The notes beneath the pieces are model-generated. The model had not been told where the DNA came from and ran no database searches. It saw only the letters and a program-made list of their open reading frames with translations. From assembly GCA_028285405.1 (NCBI GenBank), contig JANQPH010000034.1, positions 1-64,000 of the forward strand: 64,000 nucleotides of DNA. Direction: 5' to 3'. The first letter of the stretch is position 1. Every line of letters begins with the position of its first letter. The translations under genes and the position numbers were made by a program. This DNA is from Thermoleophilia bacterium. Its GTDB lineage: Bacteria > Actinomycetota > Thermoleophilia > Miltoncostaeales > Miltoncostaeaceae. Of this stretch, positions 1 through 8,643 are shown in pieces.

Positions 1-402
1 GCGCCGGCGCGCGGCGTCGGGATGGGGCTCTCCGTGGCGCCCGACGGCGACGACGGCGCCGAGCGCACCGCCCCGGCCACGCTCGAGCCGGTGACGGGCG
101 CGACGTCGGCCCAGGGGGAGGCCGTCGTCCTCGACGCCCAGGGCGACGGGCAGGTCGAGCTCGACGTGACGGGGCTGCCCCCGAGCGACCCGGGCACCGC
201 GTACGAGCTCTGGTTGCTGAACTCGCCGGACGACCTCGTCTCGCTCGGGACCTTCACCGTCCCGATGAGCGGGGAGAGGTCGGTCAGCGTGCCGCTGCCC
301 GTCGAGCCGACCGAGTTCGCGTTCTTCGACATCTCCGTCGAGCCGGTGGGCGGCGACGGCAGCCACTCGGGGCAGTCGGTGCTGCGAGGCGCCACCGCCT
401 GA
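1..402 (+). CDS. anti-sigma-K factor RskA-like C-terminal domain, partial
   Basis: The frame is open from base 1, so the gene begins before the window and only its C-terminal ~133 residues are seen. They look like the extracytoplasmic RskA-type domain: a beta-rich segment around 'YELWLLNSP', then 'LGTFTV' and 'FFDISVEPVGG'. Proteins of this family sit in the membrane and hold an ECF sigma factor until proteolysis. The cytoplasmic sigma-binding part, the membrane helix and the partner sigma gene lie outside the window. The family call is moderately sure. Confidence 0.6.
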   Translation, partial: APARGVGMGLSVAPDGDDGAERTAPATLEPVTGATSAQGEAVVLDAQGDGQVELDVTGLPPSDPGTAYELWLLNSPDDLVSLGTFTVPMSGERSVSVPLPVEPTEFAFFDISVEPVGGDGSHSGQSVLRGATA

Positions 403-410
403 GCCGGGCG

Positions 411-429
411 CGGCGGCCCCGGGCCGCCG
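411..429. terminator. GC-rich inverted repeat, possible terminator
   Basis: Nine-base arms (CGGCGGCCC / GGGCCGCCG) stand 9 bp after the stop of the anti-sigma gene. There is no T-tract, so intrinsic termination is only a possibility. Confidence 0.3.
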
Positions 430-438
430 GCCAGCAGG

Positions 439-444
439 TAGCGT
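439..444 (+). promoter_or_regulatory. -10 box TAGCGT for the CPA1 antiporter
   Basis: TAGCGT ends 6 nt before the GTG start at 451. No Shine-Dalgarno sequence is present, which fits a leaderless transcript. Confidence 0.4.
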
Positions 445-450
445 GCGCGC

Positions 451-1716
451 GTGGAAGACCTCGGGATCCTCGCGGCGCTGGTCCTGGCGTACGCGCTGAT
501 CTCACGGCGGGTCTCCGGCTGGATCATCACGGCGCCGATGGTCTTCGTCGCCGGAGGGATCATCCTCGGCCCGGACGCGCTCGGCCTGGTCAGGTTCGAC
601 CTCGAGGACGAGGCCATCCTGCTGGTGGCGGAGATCACCCTCGTGCTGATCCTGTTCACCGATGCGACCCGCATCCGGCTCTCGACGCTCGGCCGTGGCG
701 CAGAGCTGGCGTCGAGACTCCTCCTGATCGGGCTCCCGCTGACCATCGGGCTGGGATTCGCCGCCGCGGCGTGGCTGCTCACCGGCCTGGAGCTCTGGGA
801 GCTCGCGATCGTCGCCACGGTCCTCGCGCCGACCGACGCCGCGCTCGGGAAGGCCGTGGTCGAGAACCGGGCCGTGCCGAGGCGAATTCGTCAGGCGCTC
901 AACGTCGAGAGCGGCCTGAACGACGGGCTGTCCGTGCCCTTCCTGGTGGTGTTCCTCGGGCTGGCGGGCGCGGAGGAAGGGGTCTCGCCGGGCGGATGGC
1001 CGGTCGCGCGCCTCATGCTCGAGCAGATCGGCTACGGAGCCCTGATCGGCCTCGCGGTCGGAGCCGGCGGCGCCTGGCTGATCATGGTGTCGTTCCGATC
1101 CGGCTGGATGAGCGGGATCTTCGAGCAGCTCGCCATCGTCTCGCTGGCGGTGATCGCCTGGGCGGGTGCGGAAGTTGCCGGCGGGAACGGCTTCATCGCC
1201 GCATTCGTGGGCGGGCTGGCCGCCGGGTACACGCTTCTGGCCAGGAGTCGCGAGGTGGCGGCCGACTTCGCGATCGACGAAGGCGTGCTGCTGAACGTCG
1301 CGACCTTCTTCATCTTCGGAGTCGCGATCGCCGGGCCGTCGCTCGACGAGATCGGCTGGCGCGAGGTGGCCTACGGCGCGCTCAGCCTCACGCTGATCAG
1401 GATGGTCCCGGTCGCGATCGCGACCATCGGGGATCGGCTGAAGCCGATGTCGGTGCTCTTCCTCGGGTGGTTCGGGCCGCGTGGCATCGCGACCATCGTC
1501 CTGGCGCTGGTCGTGCTCGAGAGCTCGGAGATACGCGGCGCCGAGCAGATCCAGCTCGTCGCCACCACCGCGGTGCTGATGAGCGTGTTCCTGCACGGCA
1601 TCACCGCGGGCCCGCTCGCCTCGCTGTACGGGCGCGCGATGGAGGACGCCTCGGAGGACGAGGCGGAGATGCGGGACGTCGACGAGCTGCGGACGCGCTT
1701 CGGTACGCGCAAGTGA
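451..1716 (+). CDS. sodium/proton antiporter, CPA1 (NhaP/NHE) family
   Basis: A 421-residue polytopic membrane protein. The family's paired acidic sites are visible: 'APTDA' (Asp 129) and 'ESGLNDG' (Asn-Asp 157-158), followed by many hydrophobic helices and a short acidic cytoplasmic tail (about 395-421). CPA1 carriers exchange Na+ (or K+) for H+ across the plasma membrane for pH and salt balance. The start is GTG, preceded by a -10-like box and no ribosome-binding site. A second antiporter of a different family lies at 31.7-32.9 kb. Confidence 0.88.
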   Translation: MEDLGILAALVLAYALISRRVSGWIITAPMVFVAGGIILGPDALGLVRFDLEDEAILLVAEITLVLILFTDATRIRLSTLGRGAELASRLLLIGLPLTIGLGFAAAAWLLTGLELWELAIVATVLAPTDAALGKAVVENRAVPRRIRQALNVESGLNDGLSVPFLVVFLGLAGAEEGVSPGGWPVARLMLEQIGYGALIGLAVGAGGAWLIMVSFRSGWMSGIFEQLAIVSLAVIAWAGAEVAGGNGFIAAFVGGLAAGYTLLARSREVAADFAIDEGVLLNVATFFIFGVAIAGPSLDEIGWREVAYGALSLTLIRMVPVAIATIGDRLKPMSVLFLGWFGPRGIATIVLALVVLESSEIRGAEQIQLVATTAVLMSVFLHGITAGPLASLYGRAMEDASEDEAEMRDVDELRTRFGTRK

Positions 1717-1722
1717 CCGCGC

Positions 1723-1998
1723 TCAGCGTCCGGCGCCGACCGCCTCCTCGAGCTCCTGAGCGGTCCTGACGATCCAGGGCTGATCCGGCCCGATCCCGGT
1801 CGCGTGCGAGATCGCGTCGGCGATCGACGGGCGGGTCGCGTTCAGGTTCCGCTCCTCGCCGTCCGGCGCGCAGATCCACCCGTCCGGCGGCCACGCCCCG
1901 GCGATCCCCGGCAGCCGCTTCTTCGGCGGGACTCGGCGGATCCAGTACGTGCGGCCATTCGGGGCCTCGAACGTCGTCTGCGGGGCGTGTCGACCCAT
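1723..1998 (-). CDS. small hypothetical protein
   Basis: 91 residues starting at ATG 1998, tail-to-tail with the antiporter (6 bp apart). It has 'RTYWIRRVPPKKRLPG' near the N-terminus and a Trp/Pro-rich middle, with no membrane segment. Composition looks coding and no competing frame is better. I do not recognise the family. Confidence 0.55.
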   Translation of the reverse strand: MGRHAPQTTFEAPNGRTYWIRRVPPKKRLPGIAGAWPPDGWICAPDGEERNLNATRPSIADAISHATGIGPDQPWIVRTAQELEEAVGAGR

Positions 1999-2061
1999 CG
2001 AGACGTGAGGCTAGCGAACCTGCGACGCACGGCGAGCCAGGCGCTACCTTGCTCGTGACCC

Positions 2062-2134
2062 GCCGGGGTAGCTCAATTGGCAGAGCAGCTGATTTGTAAT
2101 CAGCAGGCTACGGGTTCGAGTCCCGTCTCCGGCT
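2062..2134 (+). tRNA. tRNA-Thr(TGT)
   Basis: A 73-nt cloverleaf: acceptor GCCGGGG pairs with CTCCGGC (one G-T), D-arm 'AGCTCAATTGGCAGAGC', anticodon stem GCTGA/TCAGC with loop TTTGTAA (anticodon TGT, reads ACA), and T-loop TTCGAGT. CCA is not encoded. A possible -10 (TACCTT, 2045-2050) precedes it. Confidence 0.96.
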
Positions 2135-2216
2135 TGGCAAGGAGGGCACAGAGCACCGGCCCAATTCCGCTGACGACCTCTGGTCGTCGCCTCAGTGTCT
2201 CCGGTGCTGGTTGCCC

Positions 2217-2237
2217 GACGCGCAGGCCGCAGCGCTT
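2217..2237 (+). repeat. 21-bp direct repeat, copy 1
   Basis: GACGCGCAGGCCGCAGCGCTT is repeated exactly at 2393-2413, 176 bp downstream. Flanks on both sides ('GCTGG' before, 'GCCCT' after, a CAGGGTG/GAGGGTG block about 70-80 bp on) are also similar, so the true unit is about 130-180 bp and diverged. Confidence 0.7.
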
Positions 2238-2392
2238 TGCCCTGAGGGCAATCTGTCCGTGTGGTGATGCCCCCTCGGGCGTGCCCTCAGGGTGAAGCGA
2301 CCGGCCGAAGTTGGGGCAAGAAGGCGCAAAGCTCCGTCTGATGTCGCCGACGAGCGCAGCTCCTCGCATTCTTCTGTCCGGAGCTGGTCGCC

Positions 2393-2413
2393 GACGCGCA
2401 GGCCGCAGCGCTT
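2393..2413 (+). repeat. 21-bp direct repeat, copy 2
   Basis: Exact copy of 2217-2237 within a diverged longer unit. Confidence 0.7.
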
Positions 2414-2538
2414 CGCCCTTGGGGCCCGTAGTCCGTCGCATCGAGGTGACGAGCCTCGATGCACACCTTCGGGGTGCCCCGAGGGTGAGGCCAACCGGAC
2501 GGTCCGGGTCATCCAGACCCGGCATGCGTCCTCTCGCC

Positions 2539-2597
2539 GAACACCTGCGACCGACCGTGCACGGCATCGCTCGTTCTCGGGTTCGCCTCACAGGGTG
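2539..2597 (+). repeat. dispersed ~60-bp repeat, copy 1 (downstream of tRNA-Thr)
   Basis: This segment matches the reverse complement of 60929-60989 almost base for base. The shared core includes GCATCGCTCGTTCTCGGGTT and ACACCTGCGACCGACCG, with a few substitutions and two one-base gaps. Both copies lie between a tRNA 3' end and the next co-directional gene. Confidence 0.8.
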
Positions 2598-2726
2598 ACC
2601 GGCCGGAGCTTTGGCAAGGAGCGAAAGCTCCGCGCGATTCCTTCGCAAGTACCCGCTCTCGCCGCGGAAGTCGATGAGTATGCTCCTGCGCGACACAGCC
2701 GGTATCGACCGAGAGGATCTCTCAGC

Positions 2727-3383
2727 ATGCAGGGCGTTCTTCGCTACGGCGACACGCTGGCCGACGTACTGCCGGGCGGCAACGACCGCACCACGGCGAT
2801 CGTCCGCGACGTCGTTCTCATCATCGCGGCGGTGGCGCTGGTCGCGGTGGCCGCTCAGGTGACGATCCCCTGGTACCCGGTCCCGTTCACCGGGCAGACG
2901 TTCGCGGTGCTGCTGGCCGCAGGGGTGCTCGGAATGTGGCGTGCCACGGCGGCGATGGCCCTCTACATGCTGGTCGGAATCGTCGGAGCACCGGTGTTCG
3001 CCGACCAGGCGAGCGGCTGGTCGATCATCATGGGCCCGACCGGTGGCTACATCATCGGCTTCATCGTCGGCGCCGCCGTCATCGGCTTCCTGGCCGAGAA
3101 GGGCGCGGACCGGAACATGGTCCCGATGATCGGGGCCCTGCTCCTCGGCGCGGTGATCATCTTCACGATCGGCGCCTGGTGGCTGGCCGAGTACGACTTC
3201 GCCGGCGTGCGATTCGGCTGGGCGAACGCCTACCAGACGGGCGTCGAGCCCTTCATCCTCGGCGACCTGCTGAAGATCGGCATCGTGGCCGGGCTGCTGC
3301 CGCTCGGCTGGGCCGGGGTGAACGCGCTCGGGCTGAGGCGCGGCCCCGGCAAGGACAAGACCGAGGAGCCCGAGGGCGCCTAG
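2727..3383 (+). CDS. bioY: biotin transporter BioY
   Basis: 218 residues with about six membrane helices. The family block '[19 protein letters not shown]' and '[11 protein letters not shown]' are visible. BioY is the substrate-binding S component of an ECF-type biotin importer; no bioM/bioN genes are nearby, so it may use a shared energising module or act alone. Start ATG 2727 has GAGAGG 9 nt upstream. The last base of its stop overlaps the stop of convergent msrB. Confidence 0.9.
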   Translation: MQGVLRYGDTLADVLPGGNDRTTAIVRDVVLIIAAVALVAVAAQVTIPWYPVPFTGQTFAVLLAAGVLGMWRATAAMALYMLVGIVGAPVFADQASGWSIIMGPTGGYIIGFIVGAAVIGFLAEKGADRNMVPMIGALLLGAVIIFTIGAWWLAEYDFAGVRFGWANAYQTGVEPFILGDLLKIGIVAGLLPLGWAGVNALGLRRGPGKDKTEEPEGA

Positions 3384-3826
3384 CTCTCGGCGCTCCCCGC
3401 GCGCTCGGCGCGCTCGGCGTCGTCCGCGTCGTCGCGGGCCTCGAAGTCGAGCGCGACCGAGTTGATGCAGTAGCGCTGCCCGGTCGGGTTGGGGCCGTCC
3501 GGGAACACATGGCCGAGGTGGGCGTCGCAGGTCGCGCACAGCACCTCGGTTCGCGTCATGAAGTGCGACTTGTCCTCCTCGAACCTCACGCCCCCCTCGC
3601 CGAGCGGCGCGTAGAAGCTCGGCCAGCCGGTGCCCGAGTCGAACTTCGTGTTCGAGTCGAACAGCGGCGCGCTGCAACAGATGCAGCGATAGACGCCGTC
3701 GCCCTTGTGGTCGTAGAACGCCCCGCTGAACGGCGGCTCGGTCGCCGCCTCGCGCGTCACCGCGAACTGCTCGGGCGTCAGCTTGTCCCGGTACTGCTCG
3801 TCCTGCTCGGTGCTCTTGCGGCCCAT
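3380..3826 (-). CDS. msrB: peptide-methionine (R)-S-oxide reductase MsrB
   Basis: 148 residues. Zinc-site cysteines occur in 'CICC' (48-51) and 'CATC' (97-100), the fold motif 'SGTGWPSF' at 64-71, and the catalytic Cys120 in 'RYCINS'. It reduces methionine-R-sulfoxide with thioredoxin. ATG 3826 is chosen because AAGGAGG lies 5 nt upstream; an in-frame ATG nine codons earlier has none. The C-terminus is acidic, and the gene ends 4 bp into bioY. Confidence 0.93.
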   Translation of the reverse strand: MGRKSTEQDEQYRDKLTPEQFAVTREAATEPPFSGAFYDHKGDGVYRCICCSAPLFDSNTKFDSGTGWPSFYAPLGEGGVRFEEDKSHFMTRTEVLCATCDAHLGHVFPDGPNPTGQRYCINSVALDFEARDDADDAERAERAGSAES

Positions 3827-3904
3827 CGACGCCTCCTTGGTGCAGCGGTTCACCTCTCAGGGTGCCAGACCGCGCAAGCGGCCCGCGCAGAGCCGCCGCG
3901 GGGG

Positions 3905-3910
3905 TAACCT
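3905..3910 (+). promoter_or_regulatory. -10 box TAACCT, aldehyde dehydrogenase
   Basis: TAACCT ends 6 nt before ATG 3917, with no clear ribosome-binding site. A leaderless start is likely. Confidence 0.45.
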
Positions 3911-3916
3911 CAGGGC

Positions 3917-5365
3917 ATGGCGATCGTCTCCGACCTCCTCGACCCGGATCAGCCGACCGGGCTCCTGATCGGCGAGGAGTTCGCCGAGCCCAACGACGAT
4001 CTGGAGGTGCGGAGCCCGTTCACCGGGGAGGTCGTCGCCCGGGTCCCGGTCGCCGGTGCGACGGACGTCGACGCCGCGGTCGCGGTGGCGCGCCGGCACC
4101 TGCGCCCTCCACCGGCCGCCGAGCGGGCGGTGGTGCTCGAGCGGGCGGCCGGTCTCATCGGCGAGCGAGCGGAGCGGTTCGCGCGGACGATGGCGCTCGA
4201 GGCCGGCAAACCCCTCGCCCAGGCCCGGCTCGAGGTCCAGCGGGGAGTCGACACCTTCACGTTCTCGGCCGTCGAGGCGCGGACGCTGGCCGGCGACGTC
4301 ATCCCGATGGAGTCGAGCACGTCCGGTGTCGGGAAGATCGCCTTCACGATGCGCGAGCCGATCGGGATCGTGGGCGCGATCTCGCCCTTCAACTTCCCGC
4401 TGAACCTCGCGGCGCACAAGGTCGCCCCGGCCATCGCCGCCGGCTGTCCGGTCATCCTGAAGCCCGCCGAGAAGACGCCGCTGACGGCGCTCCTGATGGC
4501 AGAAGCCCTGCTCGATGCGGGCCTGCCACCCGGCTTCCTGCAGGTCGTGTTCGGCGACGGCGCGGCGGTCGGCGGAGCGCTCGTCGAGCATCCCGAGGTG
4601 CCGATGATCTCGTTCACCGGCAGCAACCCCGTCGGCTGGGCGATCAGGGAACGGGTCCCCAAGAAGCGCGTGGCGCTGGAGCTCGGCAACTCGACGCCCG
4701 TGATCGTGGCCGCCGACGCCGACCTCGAGCACGCCGCCGAGCGCATCGCCGCGTCCGGCTACTCCTACGCGGGCCAGTCCTGCATCTCGGTGCAGCGCGT
4801 CTACGCCCACCGATCCGTGCGGGAGGAGCTCGAGCAGCGCTTGGCCGACCGGATCTCGCGGCTCGAGGTGGGCGACCCTCTCGACGAGGCGACGGCGGTC
4901 GGTCCGGTCATCGACACCGGCTCGCGGGACCGGCTGACCTCGTGGATCGACGAGGACGAGCGGGCGGGGGCCAAGATCCTCGCCGGGGGTGCCCTCGCCG
5001 GAGACCACCTGGAGCCGACGCTTCTGGCCGACATCACCCGCCAGATGCGCGTCGGTCGCGAGGAGGCGTTCGGGCCGGTCGTCGGGATCGCGAGCTACGA
5101 GTCCCCGGAGGAGGCGATCGAGCTCGCCAACTCGACCGTGTTCGGGCTGCAGGCGGGGATCTTCACGACCCGCGTCGACCGGGCGATCGACTGGGCGCGC
5201 CGCCTCGAGTTCGGCGGCGTGGTCATCAACGAGACGCCGACCTTCCGCGCGGACCAGCAGCCCTATGGCGGACTCAAGGAGAGCGGCAACGTCAAGGAAG
5301 GCCCGAGGTACACGGTCGAGGACATGACCGAGGACCGGCTCGTGATCATCCAAGTGGCCGAATAG
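3917..5365 (+). CDS. aldehyde dehydrogenase family protein (NAD(P)+)
   Basis: 482 residues, the usual length. Motifs: 'ISPFNFPLNLAAHKVAPA' (155-172), 'LKPAEKTPL', 'FTGSNPVG' (233-240, the Rossmann Gly turn), general base Glu255 in 'LELGN', and nucleophile Cys289 in 'GQSC'. It oxidises an aldehyde to its acid; the substrate cannot be read from sequence. 'YGGLKESG' near the C-terminus is typical of glyceraldehyde/succinate-semialdehyde-like members. A small gene follows 11 bp later and is probably co-transcribed. Confidence 0.9.
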   Translation: MAIVSDLLDPDQPTGLLIGEEFAEPNDDLEVRSPFTGEVVARVPVAGATDVDAAVAVARRHLRPPPAAERAVVLERAAGLIGERAERFARTMALEAGKPLAQARLEVQRGVDTFTFSAVEARTLAGDVIPMESSTSGVGKIAFTMREPIGIVGAISPFNFPLNLAAHKVAPAIAAGCPVILKPAEKTPLTALLMAEALLDAGLPPGFLQVVFGDGAAVGGALVEHPEVPMISFTGSNPVGWAIRERVPKKRVALELGNSTPVIVAADADLEHAAERIAASGYSYAGQSCISVQRVYAHRSVREELEQRLADRISRLEVGDPLDEATAVGPVIDTGSRDRLTSWIDEDERAGAKILAGGALAGDHLEPTLLADITRQMRVGREEAFGPVVGIASYESPEEAIELANSTVFGLQAGIFTTRVDRAIDWARRLEFGGVVINETPTFRADQQPYGGLKESGNVKEGPRYTVEDMTEDRLVIIQVAE

Positions 5366-5376
5366 CGAGGAGGACG

Positions 5377-5607
5377 ATGCGCTTCGAGGAGCACCCCAGC
5401 GGCAAGTTCTTCACCGCCGACGACGCGAGGTTCAGGTACAGCATCAAGACCTGGGGCGGTGAGCACACCGACGTGATCATCGAGCGCAAGGATCCGGCCG
5501 AGGTGGTCTTCGCCGGGACGGTGCAGGAGCTGCGCGACGTACGCCAGGCGACGGCACGGGTCCTCGAGTTCCTGAAGCGCTTCGAGGAACAGTCGGGCAC
5601 GTCGTAG
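5377..5607 (+). CDS. small hypothetical protein
   Basis: 76 residues with a strong GAGGAGG ribosome-binding site just before ATG 5377. It is a soluble alpha/beta-looking protein: 'FRYSIKTWGGEHTDVII' then an amphipathic C-terminal helix. It follows the aldehyde dehydrogenase closely. The family is not recognised. Confidence 0.6.
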   Translation: MRFEEHPSGKFFTADDARFRYSIKTWGGEHTDVIIERKDPAEVVFAGTVQELRDVRQATARVLEFLKRFEEQSGTS

Positions 5608-5617
5608 GCTCCGGAGG

Positions 5618-6406
5618 ATGAGCGCCGCCCCAGTCGGGATCATCTGCGCGATCCCGCAAGAGCTCCCGCGCCTGTCCGGAGCGCTGACGGGCGCCTCCAG
5701 GATCCCGCTGGGCACCGGGACCGGCCTCGCGGGCGATCTCGACGGCACCCCGGTGGTGCTGACCGAGGCGGGGATCGGGAAGGTCAACACCGCGGTGACC
5801 GCCACGATGATGATCGAGCGGGCCGGTGTCGGCGCCGTGCTCTTCTCGGGCGTCGCGGGCGGCCTCGACCCCACAGGCCAGATCGGGGACGTCGTGATCG
5901 CCGACCGCGCGCTCCATCACGACGCGGGGGTCATGGTCGACGAGGAGCTCCGCATCTACCAGGCCGGCCACGTCCCGTTCCTGAACCCGACCGACCGCCT
6001 GGGCTATCCCGCGCAGCCCGAGCTCATCGAGGGTGTCCGCCGGCTGGCCGACGGGATCGAGCTCCCACCGCTCTCGGCCGCCGCGGGTGGCCGGGGCCGC
6101 CCGCCCCACATCCGGTTCGGGCTGATCGTGAGCGGGGACCAGTTCGTGAGCTCGGAGCGCATGCGCGACCACCTGCATCGGGCCCATGGCGGTCTCGCGG
6201 TCGAGATGGAGGGCGCGGCGCTCGCGCAGGTCGCGGAGGCTTTCGGAGTCCCGTGGCTCTCGATCCGCGCGCTCAGCGACCTCGCGGGTCGCGACTCGGA
6301 CATCGACTTCACCGCCTTCGTCGAGGAGGTCGCCGCGTCGTCGGCGGCGGTGGTGCTGGCGCTTCTCCCCGCGCTGCGGGATGCGATCAGGACGACCGCG
6401 GGGTAG
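5618..6406 (+). CDS. mtnN: 5'-methylthioadenosine/S-adenosylhomocysteine nucleosidase
   Basis: 262 residues. 'FSGVAGGLDPTGQIGDVVIA' is the family signature, and 'VEMEGAALAQ' with 'RALSDLAG' carries the nucleoside-binding Met-Glu and the catalytic Asp. The enzyme splits MTA and SAH to adenine and the thioribose. An insert of about 40 residues (about 130-170) sits between the signature and the MEG motif. TAGGCT (5605-5610) and GGAGG both precede ATG 5618. A futalosine hydrolase role is less likely. Confidence 0.85.
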   Translation: MSAAPVGIICAIPQELPRLSGALTGASRIPLGTGTGLAGDLDGTPVVLTEAGIGKVNTAVTATMMIERAGVGAVLFSGVAGGLDPTGQIGDVVIADRALHHDAGVMVDEELRIYQAGHVPFLNPTDRLGYPAQPELIEGVRRLADGIELPPLSAAAGGRGRPPHIRFGLIVSGDQFVSSERMRDHLHRAHGGLAVEMEGAALAQVAEAFGVPWLSIRALSDLAGRDSDIDFTAFVEEVAASSAAVVLALLPALRDAIRTTAG

Positions 6407-6473
6407 CGAGGACCCCGGCCGGCCGGCCACGCCTGCTGGAGGCCATTCCCGACCCGCTCCGAAACCTCTCTAG

Positions 6474-8270
6474 ATGGCAACCGACCTCGAGCTGCTGCGC
6501 GCCCACGAGCCGATCATCCGGTTCACCAACGGCGAGCTCTTCCTGCCGACGTCCGTCGAGGGCTACGTCGCCGCGTGCAGCCTGTGGGAGAACCGGCCGA
6601 ACGGCTCCAACGAGCAGATCGCGGCGCCGAGCGAGCTCGACCTGGACCGCCTGGCCGAGGAGGGGCGCCGTGGCGGCGGGCGGGCCCTCAGCCTGCGCTT
6701 CGTGCAGGCCCCGCTCAGCCGGTCGGAGTACCGCGCCTGGCGCAAGACGCCCCGGCCGCGGCTCGGGCGGGGCGGGCGCTTCCAGACCGTCGGCTACGTG
6801 GGGCGGCTGATCGACGGGGCGTTTCGGGCCACCCTGCTCGCCAGGGGCAGCGTGCCCGGCGGCCACATCGCCTCGGCGGAGACGACGTATCGCGAGCAGC
6901 TTCGCGACGGCACGTTCCCCTACTACGGGCACGTCTCGCGCGTCGGCGGCTACATCGTTCTGCAGTACTGGTACTTCTATGCGATGAACGACTGGCGCTC
7001 CACGTTCGGGGGCGTCAACGACCACGAGGCGGACTGGGAGATGGCGTGCGTCTTCCTGTCCGAGGGCGAGGACGGCGACCCGGTGCCCGAGTGGGTGGCG
7101 CTGTCCAACCACGACTTCACCGGCGACGACCTGCGCCGTCGCTGGGACGACCCCGATCTGCAGCGCGAGGGGATGCATCCGATCGGCTTCGCCGGAGCGG
7201 GGTCGCACTCGGGAGCGTTCATCCCCGGCGACTACGTCACGCGCGTCCACCTGCCGGTGATCGACTGGTTCAGCGGCCTGACGCAGCGGGCCCGGACCGC
7301 CCTGCGCCGGCGGCGCGGCCTGCCCGCCCCCAAGAACGAGGGGTTCGGCATCCCGTACGTCGACTACGCCCGGGGCGACGGGGTCAGCATCGGCCCGGGA
7401 CAGGATCACGAGTGGACGCCGGTCGTGATCGACGACGAGACGCCGTGGGTGCGCGACTTTCGGGGCCTGTGGGGCCTCGACACCGGTGATCCCTTCGGCG
7501 GAGAGCGCGCACCGGCTGGCCCCAGGTACGAGCGGGAGCGGGTGGTGCGGGGCTCCTGGGCCGACCCGGTCGCCTGGGCGGGCCTGCAGAAGGTCCCGCC
7601 AGGGCCGTCCGAGTACCGCGCGTCGCTCCAGGACCGGATCTCGCGGATCGGCGACCTGCTCGCCGAGCAGGATCACGAGCTAGACAAGGCCAGGACCCGC
7701 CTGCGCGCCCATTTCGCCGCGCGCGAGTCGCTCAGCGCACGGGGGCCGGCCCGCGCCGAACGGCGCGAACTCTCACGCGAGATCGCTCACGAGGAGAGCA
7801 CCGTCGAGGAGCTGATCGCCAAGCGATCCGCGCTCGTCGAGGAGCGGCGCCTGCATCAGGTGACCCTCGACGACCGGCTGCCCGAGACCGACCCGCACGC
7901 CCACCTGGTGCGGGCACACGGGCCCTACCAGCCTCGTGTGCACGGACGCCAGCGATTCCTCACGATCTGGGCGGCGATCTCGGCGCCCCTGCTCATCGCC
8001 TCGCTGATCCTCGTGCTGCTCAACCCCGTGGCGGGCACGGTGGCGACTTTCACCGGCATCACGCTCGTCTTCGCGGCCGTCGAGGCATGGGGTCGCGGCC
8101 GGCTGCTGGCCCTCGTCGCAGTGCTCGTCGGCGGGATCTTCATCCTCGTCATCGGCACGATCTTCGTGGGGCTCCTGATCGTCGAGTGGCGCCTCGCGAT
8201 CATCGCGCTCCTCGCCGCGATCGCCCTCGCGCTGCTGATCACCAACGTTCGCGAGCTGGTGCGGCACTAG
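6474..8270 (+). CDS. Vps62-like domain protein with coiled coil and C-terminal membrane helices
   Basis: 598 residues. The N-terminal ~370 contain 'LQYWYFYAMNDWRS', 'NDHEADWEM' and 'PVIDWFSGL', as in Vps62-related proteins of unknown enzymology. Residues ~380-470 are a charged coiled coil. After residue ~490 come four strongly hydrophobic stretches, so the protein is membrane-anchored at its C-terminus. No Shine-Dalgarno is obvious before ATG 6474. The function is unknown; the domain call is from motif resemblance. Confidence 0.65.
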   Translation: MATDLELLRAHEPIIRFTNGELFLPTSVEGYVAACSLWENRPNGSNEQIAAPSELDLDRLAEEGRRGGGRALSLRFVQAPLSRSEYRAWRKTPRPRLGRGGRFQTVGYVGRLIDGAFRATLLARGSVPGGHIASAETTYREQLRDGTFPYYGHVSRVGGYIVLQYWYFYAMNDWRSTFGGVNDHEADWEMACVFLSEGEDGDPVPEWVALSNHDFTGDDLRRRWDDPDLQREGMHPIGFAGAGSHSGAFIPGDYVTRVHLPVIDWFSGLTQRARTALRRRRGLPAPKNEGFGIPYVDYARGDGVSIGPGQDHEWTPVVIDDETPWVRDFRGLWGLDTGDPFGGERAPAGPRYERERVVRGSWADPVAWAGLQKVPPGPSEYRASLQDRISRIGDLLAEQDHELDKARTRLRAHFAARESLSARGPARAERRELSREIAHEESTVEELIAKRSALVEERRLHQVTLDDRLPETDPHAHLVRAHGPYQPRVHGRQRFLTIWAAISAPLLIASLILVLLNPVAGTVATFTGITLVFAAVEAWGRGRLLALVAVLVGGIFILVIGTIFVGLLIVEWRLAIIALLAAIALALLITNVRELVRH

Positions 8271-8281
8271 GCCGCCGCGGC

Positions 8282-8584
8282 TCAGCCGCCGCTCGTCTTC
8301 CACCAGCTCGGGTACTCCTCGAGCGTCGCCTCGGGCGGCTTCTCCTGGCGTGCCTCGGCCTCGCGGATCGCGTCGATCCCGTCGTCGTCGGCGATCCCGA
8401 GCGCGCGGTTGATCGCGGTCAGCGGCGTGATCGCGTCGTCACGTGCCAGCGGGCCCTTGGGAGTCTCCGGCTCGGCGCCGACCCGCGCCTCCTCCACCGC
8501 CCGCGCCCAGGCCTCGCCGATGACGGGCCAGCGACCCAGGATCTCGTTGTGGCGCTCGAGCCGTCGACGCGATTCCGGCGGCAT
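8282..8584 (-). CDS. hypothetical protein
   Basis: 100 residues from ATG 8584, soluble and charged: 'RLERHNEILGRWPVIGEAW' at the N-terminus and 'EEYPSWWKTSGG' at the C-terminus. It is tail-to-tail with the Vps62-like gene. Composition and absence of a better frame support it. The family is not recognised. Confidence 0.55.
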   Translation of the reverse strand: MPPESRRRLERHNEILGRWPVIGEAWARAVEEARVGAEPETPKGPLARDDAITPLTAINRALGIADDDGIDAIREAEARQEKPPEATLEEYPSWWKTSGG

Positions 8585-8610
8585 CGGCCAAGGCTAGCGA
8601 CCCGCGGCGC

Positions 8611-8616
8611 TATGCT
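8611..8616 (+). promoter_or_regulatory. -10 box TATGCT for tRNA-Pro
   Basis: TATGCT lies 27 bp before the first base of tRNA-Pro, a suitable place for its promoter. Confidence 0.4.
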
Positions 8617-8643
8617 CGGCGCGCGTCCGGACGACGGGCGCGA

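Larger units (their letters stand above)
2135..2726. other. 592-bp intergenic region with internal and dispersed repeats
   Basis: No convincing gene between tRNA-Thr and bioY. It holds a 21-bp exact duplication (2217-2237 and 2393-2413) inside longer diverged copies, and one copy (2539-2597) of a repeat found again beside tRNA-Leu. A possible bioY -10 (TATGCT) lies near 2678. Open frames here overlap the repeats and lack coding composition. Confidence 0.7.

Noticed and set aside
502-1596. Long antisense frame opposite the CPA1 antiporter
   Set aside because: His/Glu/Arg/Asp-rich shadow typical of GC-rich genes; the opposite strand has clear family motifs. The same reasoning removed many other long frames in the window.
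2217-2413. Possible CRISPR array from the repeated 21-mer
   Set aside because: Only two copies, 176 bp apart, with related rather than unique spacing sequence; no cas genes.
2600-2727. Riboswitch or BirA-type operator before bioY
   Set aside because: No recognisable biotin-regulator site or riboswitch core was found.
2100-3677. Long minus-strand open frame across tRNA-Thr 3' end, the repeats and bioY
   Set aside because: It is antisense to bioY and its end reads a tRNA backwards; composition is a GC-skew shadow.
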